DNA of 64,000 nt, from assembly GCA_033297075.1 (NCBI GenBank), contig MU858148.1, forward strand, positions 1-64,000, given 5' to 3'. Below are positions 58,776-64,000 of the stretch, in pieces (positions within the stretch are counted from its first letter, which is position 1; each line of letters opens with the position of its first letter). The DNA comes from Rhypophila decipiens. Its lineage: Eukaryota; Ascomycota; Sordariomycetes; Sordariales; Naviculisporaceae. The notes beneath the pieces are model-generated. The model was not told the DNA's origin. It saw nothing but the letters and a program-made list of their open reading frames with translations, and ran no database searches. The position numbers and the translations under genes were made by a program.

Positions 58776-59469
58776 TTAATCGGAAATGCCGCCGCCTCGT
58801 CCCTTCTTGGCATGGTAGATCTCCCGGTACTTTGTCTTGTAACGCTGCTTGTCGACCTTGAGGACTTCAATTTTCTCCTTGAGCCTCTTGTTTTCCTCTA
58901 CCACCTTCTTGTATCGCTCCTCCAGCTTCGTTTTATTCTCGTCACGTTGGTTGATCTCCTTGGAAAGTTGATTCAAATCGGCCTTGATATCAATGAGCTG
59001 CTCGACACCGGCGGCGCATCTGGCGCAGTCCGCGGGAGTATCAGGACCGGGCTCGACAGGGGTCTAAATAGTTGAATTCCGTCCAGGTCAGCAACCTTGC
59101 AAGCCGTGGGGACAGAAAGAAATGAACTTACCTCTGGAGTGGGACTGTCGGCTTCAAGCACTGGGCAGTCTGGGCTGCAGGTGCCAATTAGAGAGCTGGT
59201 CTAAGGCACGTGTTAGCCGCCGGCGGGTGTAGAAAGTGAGAAAGAAATAGCCATTGGGTGGGAGATTGAGAGCCATAGATTGAAAACATGGGAGGCAAAG
59301 TGTTATTTCTTTGACAGGTGCCAAAGTGATAATAGGGAGGTCTCGAGGTCGAAAGTGATGGGAATCGAAGAAAAGACAATACCTGTTCTGCTTTGCGAGC
59401 GGCGATCGCGGCAGCGAGCTCCTCACGGTGGGCTGCCTTGCGCTGTCGGCGGGCTTTGTTGGACGGCAT
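58776..59469 (-). CDS. Small basic coiled-coil protein, unrecognised
   Basis: Exons on the minus strand are 59469-59383, 59200-59132 and 59063-58776; 147 residues, all three junctions in phase 0. The N-terminus is highly basic (MPSNKARRQRKAAHREELA). The second exon gives GTCSPDCPVLEADSPTPE and the third a Cys pair (DCARCAAG) followed by a long charged coiled coil from LNQLSKEINQRDENKTKLEE to KYREIYHAKKGRGG. The basic-then-helical layout recalls bZIP proteins, but the basic stretch is far from the coil and lacks the NxxAAxxCR signature, so I do not call it one. Role unknown. Confidence 0.6.
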
Positions 59470-60953
59470 CGTCGTGGTATTGTTTGTCTTGTATCGAGCT
59501 GTGCGAGTAATTGTCTTGAAGCGGAGATGGCTGGTTGTGGTCTCGGACTTTCGAAGGAAGATGGAAAAGAGGAAAGTCGGGAGTGGTCTGGAAGGGAAGT
59601 ATTTATACCTTGGCCCGCACAGCTGATGTGACAAATTTTCATCTGAAATTCCGATCTGAGCAGAATATAAAAGAGGGATGGAAGGGGTGTGATCCGAGGC
59701 GGAACTTGGGACGAAGAACAGTCCTTGATAAGATAGAGGATTCCCTCACCATGGTCTGCAAGATTGTAGCTTGTCCCGCAATCTTGGTGTTTTCTTGCTT
59801 TTCTATTCCGCCGCCGCTAAAGCCACCGTCTGGCCTTCAATCCAGGTATTTATTCTGACCTGCCAAGGCATTTATTTGAGCCTGTCGAGGTATTTATTCG
59901 AGCCTATTAAGGTATTTATTCGAGCCTATCAAGGTATTTATTCGAGCCCGTTAAGGTATTTATTCGAATTAGGTATTGACCTTATGATACTACATTGAAG
60001 GCCAAGACGGTGGTTTTAGCCAGGCATACAGTGGTTTTAGCAGCAGCGTTCTATTTGTTTCTCTAGCGGAGTGGAATTCCATCTGATTATTGTGATATAT
60101 TCACAGATCGAAGCTAGTCATGAGGGGGCCCCTTCTTTCAGGCCATTTTGTGAAATAATTTGAATTCTCAAACCACACTAGCCACTTCATGGAGAACAGG
60201 ACAGAGTAAGCTAAAACAGAGGTGATTTTCATCCGATACCCTCTCAGATGCCTGTTCTCAGCATGCTCCTGACATTGAAGAACATCACCTTCTCGGCTAT
60301 TCCCTTTTGCCAATGTACCTGACTGGTATTGTCAAGATAGAGAGATTTTAATCGAGGCTTTTGCTAGCATTTTCGTTCTCCTACCCTAATTCTTGCTCGC
60401 ACCTGCGTCCGCTTACAGCCTTGCTCCTTCCGTGAGGTTTCTCTAAGTAGCTCTGTGGGGCCGGCCAAACTCTAATTTCGAACTCCCCACCACCTCCCCC
60501 TCCACTTTCGCAAAAATATCATCCCGTTTGCTGGAAATGTTAACCTGAGAATTCAGGCCATCAGATTTAAAGACTTAAGAAAGCTCAACCTCCAAGCTCA
60601 AGCTCCCACGGCCCAAGCTTCAAGCTCTCCCAGGAGACTGCCAGAACGACTCCGAGCTCCGACCCCTCCAGCATCCGCACTTGTTGACCCAGCGGGACGT
60701 CAATGGTTCATAAGTGCGAGCAACTGGGGCGTAGTAGGTTGACCGGTTCTACCCGACGACGGATCTATTGAGAAGTCGTGGAGAACTTGCACTCCAGTCT
60801 CCCATCGCCCCTATCGCGATCTTTTTTCTTTTTCTTTTCCTTTTCCCTACCTGTTATCCGGTACGTTGAGAGTTGGCTCTTATTTTTATTGTCCCCGATT
60901 TCTCCTTAAGGATAAGCCGGGTACTGTGGGGATTCGTTGAATCCCTGTCGAGC
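59470..60953. other. Intergenic with a 22-bp tandem repeat and a pyrimidine tract
   Basis: 1.48 kb without a supported gene. It holds the tandem repeat entered separately and a T/C-rich tract at about 60820-60850. Confidence 0.55.
59844..59975. repeat. Six tandem 22-bp units
   Basis: The units start at 59844, 59866, 59888, 59910, 59932 and 59954, each an A-G-G followed by TATTTATT (one unit CATTTATT) and then a variable C/G-A-GCC part. The middle units are nearly identical; the outer two are worn. Reads as a minisatellite; no protein role. Confidence 0.9.
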
Positions 60954-61169
60954 CTAGTTCTCGTCTGAGTCGTAACCATCCTCGGCGGACTGGAATCGAC
61001 TCCCTACCGCCTGGCCAAGATCCCTGGGGATCCGGAGTGGAGGTGGAGGCATAATATCATGTCCAGAAGGAGAAATCGGCGGGGGCTGTCCACCCTTTGC
61101 CGGTGGTAAACAAGCCAGCAGATAAGGACTGATGGTTGGGCTATGACTCCAGTCGCGCACAACGCTGAG

Positions 61170-61523
61170 TCAAGCCTGGTTCGGACCGAGGGTGTATTCG
61201 GGGAGAAGCTGCCATACGAGCATGTTGGCTACCCAGTCATCGGCTAGCCTCTTGTCACTGACTGTGAAGTAGAAGCCCCCACATCGTACGCTGGCCGTGA
61301 TCTTGGTGAAGCGCGAAGGGAGTCGGACTGTCACGGTATTGTCCCGGCGCCGGCTCTGCAGGTTGTTGGTTGCGTGGAATGGTTTGCTGAGGATGTAGCC
61401 ATGGTACCAAATTGCCTGTTCAGGCTCGGGAAACTTGATGGAGACGGATGCATCGGACGGCGGGTTGATGGCGGGAAATATGACATGCACTTGTAGGTAT
61501 GCCCATCTACGCGAGGTCGACAT
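61170..61523 (-). CDS. Small conserved-looking protein, unrecognised, with in-frame extension after a UGA
   Basis: An intronless 117-residue protein: MSTSRRWAYLQVHVIFPAIN, then IKFPEPEQAIWYHGYIL and TVTVRLPSRFTKITASVRCGG. It looks like a compact mixed alpha/beta protein; there is no signal peptide or membrane helix and I know no family. The stop is TGA, and the same frame stays open for 69 further sense codons (61169-60957), reading LSVVRDWSHSPTISPYLLAC and ending in the acidic SAEDGYDSDEN before TAG. No plausible intron removes the TGA while keeping frame. See the findings. Confidence 0.5.
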   Translation of the reverse strand: MSTSRRWAYLQVHVIFPAINPPSDASVSIKFPEPEQAIWYHGYILSKPFHATNNLQSRRRDNTVTVRLPSRFTKITASVRCGGFYFTVSDKRLADDWVANMLVWQLLPEYTLGPNQA

Positions 61524-61788
61524 TTTTTACCGGTTTGACTTAGAGTTCGTTGTTGACTGAGGATGTTGAGAATTCGAAGGCTCTGCCTTGAGGGGTTCGG
61601 ACTCTTCGGCATGATATGCCGATATCTACCCCCCATCAGCTTTGAGCCGCATCGTGTCGGCTACATTGGGCGCAGTGCATGCATTGTCGAGATATGCATA
61701 TTCGGCGAATGAGAAGCCCGAATGAAAGCTAGTCCCAAAGAACTTTCTGGGACTCACTGCTGCAGGTCGAGTTCAGCTGTCCTTCGCA
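61524..61788. other. Likely upstream exon and promoter region of the DUF6594 gene
   Basis: The following coding region has no ATG of its own near its start and begins just after an AG, so a first exon may lie here; I could not fix it. Confidence 0.4.
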
Positions 61789-63419
61789 GTGACATCAAGC
61801 TTCAATACCACTCTTCAACCACGTGGCTTCCTCATTCGCGTCATAGATCACGACATCGAAAAGGGGCCCGTCAGTTCTAAGCCCCGCAGTGACGGCACCT
61901 ATTTAGAGGCCTTACAGCCTAGGCGACAGTCGATCAACGGTGAACTGGTAAAAACATCACGCTCGGACGATCTCGGCAACAATATCCAGACTCAGGACTT
62001 TGCGCCACCTGCAAGACCGAGCAGTCCCGCATACGCATGGAGATCCTCGGTAGACGATTTACAGGACGATGGTACCACTCCACGGGCGCCTAGTCCTGTA
62101 TATGGCCAGCGGTACTCACTAGAATATGGGTATGACGAGGACACAGCACCTCGGTCGTCCAGCCCAGTATACGGCCGACGGACTTCGATGGATTCGCGGC
62201 AGAGAAATAGTCATGACCACGTGTCGGACCCTCGTTCCCCTAGTCCAGTATATGGCCAGCGGCGATCTTTTGGATCCCAGAGTGGGAACAAGCGCGATGA
62301 CGACCGCGCCTCGGGTCATCGACCGTCGAGTCCAGTATATGGTCTGCGACCCTCTCTGGAAAGTCAAGGAGACTCGATAGCAAGAAATAATTGGCTTCCA
62401 CCTCTCGAAAAGCACATCACTTCATCGTTTGACGGCGGGTCTCGCCCAACGTTTGAAGTTATCGAAGTCAGCCCAGTCGCCGGCACTGCTTCCTCGACAC
62501 CCGTTCCAGCGCTTCCGTCTGAACGCCAGCTGGACTTTAGCTGGATATTCAGACATCACAACAAGGAGCTGGTGGCCCCATTAAACTGCAGGCACCCCCG
62601 AAGACGACTCAGTTTCTCCAAACTGTCAAAGAATGGCGCCCATGGCAAGCAAAGAAACCGAGTCCAGTTCCCGGTGTGGCCAGAGGAGGAGGCTGGCATC
62701 GCGAAGAAACAGAGCACAGTTTTCGAATCAGCATCGCTGAACTGCACCGAATCCGTCTGCGCAAGCTCCAGTGCAAATTGGTCAATCACGCATCGTACAT
62801 GAAGCAGCACAACAAGGAGCCTCCTCCATCCCAACCCAATTCCGACGGACTCGGAACCAGCACAACATGGGAAGACGACCTCCAGGAATACACCAAAACC
62901 CTACAAGACTACGATTACATGACTAAATGCAGTAGCTTACCGCGAGACTCTTTTTTAGTGTCTGGTGAAAGAAAGGTAGACGACTACGTCATGCGCGAGA
63001 TCATAGGTGTTCAGATGCCAGTCGCCGAACAACAACATAACCCAATCCCAGTAGTCGGCCCCTGGGAGGAGGACAACCAGCCTATAGGCGGGACACGGAA
63101 CGAGAATGTCGAAAAGTCGTGGATGAAGGCGTTTGAGAAAAGGCTGGTCATGGCTGCTTTAGGAGGCACGTTTCTGGCGGGACCCATGTGGCTGATGGTC
63201 TTGCTGGGAGATGAGTGGTTTTACACGACGCTGGTGTCGACTACAGTGTTTGTATATGCGTTTGGTATGCTTATGAGTGTATTACTTGAGAAGCCGATGG
63301 ATGTGCTCAGCGGAACGGCGGCTTATGCTGCTGTTTTGGTTGTTTTTGTGGGATTGGCGCAGGATTCTGGTCGCTCGCAGGCACAGGGTGGAGGAGCAGG
63401 AAATGGTACTAATGCGTGA
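61789..63419 (+). CDS. DUF6594-type fungal membrane protein with SPVYG repeats; start unresolved
   Basis: The coding frame runs from about 61789 to 62466, then an intron 62467-62540 (a donor at 62458 also fits), then 62541-63419. The acceptor TTTAG is preceded by a CTGAAC branch-like site, and the second exon reads on as LDIQTSQQ...FLQTVKEWRPWQ. The N-terminal half is disordered with five R-x-x-SP-V/A-Y-x-x-R repeats. The second half holds EHSFRISIAELHRIRLRKLQCKLV and three C-terminal helices (LVMAALGGTFLAGPMWLMVLL; TTLVSTTVFVYAFGMLMSVLL; GTAAYAAVLVVFVGLA), the DUF6594 layout. Function unknown. An upstream first exon is likely because no ATG opens the frame. Confidence 0.7.
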
Positions 63420-63536
63420 GATGAGAGGCATTCCCACTGGATGATTTGACAATATCGGAATACCATTTTGGATACATTCTCAGCCTTCGGATTACATTAT
63501 TGCTCATCCACGATCTTGAAACCGCCTGCATGCTAG

Positions 63537-64000
63537 TTATATCTTACCAACTCCAGCACCAAGCTTGACAACCGGCGCGACCAAGAACAACGGAGTCAAC
63601 TTGTACTTGTACGGCGCCTTGGTGAAATTCCCGACCTGAGTAATGTTGACGCCGGCACCTCCCCAATCATTCCCTGATACGTTCACATCTTGTCAGTATC
63701 ATCTCATATCACGAACCATCAAGGTATGGAAGAGACTTACTAGCCCCCAAATTAGCAAACCCATCCAGCTCCTCATCCCCACAAACACACGTATTCGGCG
63801 AATCATCCGGAATCACCAAGCCATACGTACTCAGCGCCTCTCTCGTATCGCCGCGAAAGACATTCCCCTCCACAAGAACTTGATTATCCGACCGCGAATG
63901 AATAGCCTGATACAAGAAATCCTCATACAGGTTATTATACACATGCTGATGTCCAAACCGTCCCGCAGGGCCCCTGGTCCCTTCATGGCGCCAGTAGTTG
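63537..64000 (-). CDS. Pectate lyase, polysaccharide lyase family 1 (C-terminal part, cut by window edge)
   Basis: The last two exons on the minus strand are seen, 64000-63741 (open at the window edge) and 63673-63537; the intron is 67 bp. The visible protein reads NYWRHEGTRGPAGRFGQHQHVYNN, then AIHSRSDNQVLVEGNVF, STYGLVIPDDSPNT, DGFANLGA and a final NDWGGAGVNITQVGNFTKAPYKYKL, ending VGKI. The RSDNQVLVEGN strand and the ThrArg-Glu-Ala/Pro-Leu-Ser block are typical of secreted fungal PL1 pectate lyases, which cut pectate by beta-elimination in a right-handed beta-helix. The N-terminal part and calcium-binding Asp residues lie beyond the window. Confidence 0.85.

Noticed and set aside
58776..59469. 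Small coiled-coil protein as a bZIP factor
   Set aside because: The basic stretch is separated from the coil by some 70 residues and lacks the NxxAAxxCR DNA-binding signature.
62467..62802. Apparent frameshift between two overlapping frames in the DUF6594 gene
   Set aside because: An intron at 62467-62540 with a good branch site and TTTAG acceptor restores one reading frame, so no lesion is needed.

Overview
The window is nuclear DNA of a filamentous ascomycete (Pezizomycotina). The genes carry short introns, mostly 43-90 bp, with GT...AG ends. Single-copy eukaryotic genes are present (SPO11, SEN2, SGT1, ERG7, ceramide glucosyltransferase), together with typical mould families (isoamyl-alcohol-oxidase-type flavoprotein, allantoate-permease-type MFS carrier, GH2 beta-mannosidase, PL1 pectate lyase, 2EXR, DUF6594). 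Species cannot be read from the sequence. I rebuilt exon structures by hand and checked frame continuity. The sums close exactly for the AOX-type oxidase, the BBE oxidase, beta-mannosidase, both Hsp70-like genes, the Zn-finger factor, the auxin-efflux-type carrier, SGT1, ERG7 and SPO11.

Layout. 0.4-14.7 kb is metabolic and secretory: a GT8 transferase, an alcohol-oxidase-type GMC enzyme, a secreted bicovalent-flavin oxidase, an MFS carrier and a secreted beta-mannosidase. 15.2-29.6 kb is an accessory region: an orphan protein, a tail-anchored P-loop GTPase, two divergent Hsp70/HSPA12-like genes flanking a small Ser/Pro-rich protein that starts with an N-myristoylation/palmitoylation motif, an AT-rich block, and a broken STAND-N/coiled-coil/ankyrin gene. 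30.6-45.1 kb holds a C2H2/fungal_trans regulator, a Yar1-type ankyrin protein, a 2EXR protein, an auxin-efflux-family carrier, a hotdog thioesterase and a large membrane protein. 46.4-58.4 kb is housekeeping: SEN2, ceramide glucosyltransferase, SGT1, lanosterol synthase and SPO11. 58.8-64 kb holds a small coiled-coil protein, a 22-bp tandem repeat, a small gene with an in-frame UGA, a DUF6594 membrane protein with SPVYG repeats, and the 3' end of a pectate lyase.

How genes may work together. The oxidases, sugar hydrolase, carrier and pectate lyase fit life on plant material. The best candidate for an undescribed system is 15.2-29.6 kb. It combines a membrane-anchored GTPase, a pair of Hsp70-like ATPases of which one has lost a conserved active-site aspartate, a lipid-anchored disordered protein, and a decayed relative of fungal incompatibility/NLR-type proteins. 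That functional link is inferred from gene content and proximity only.
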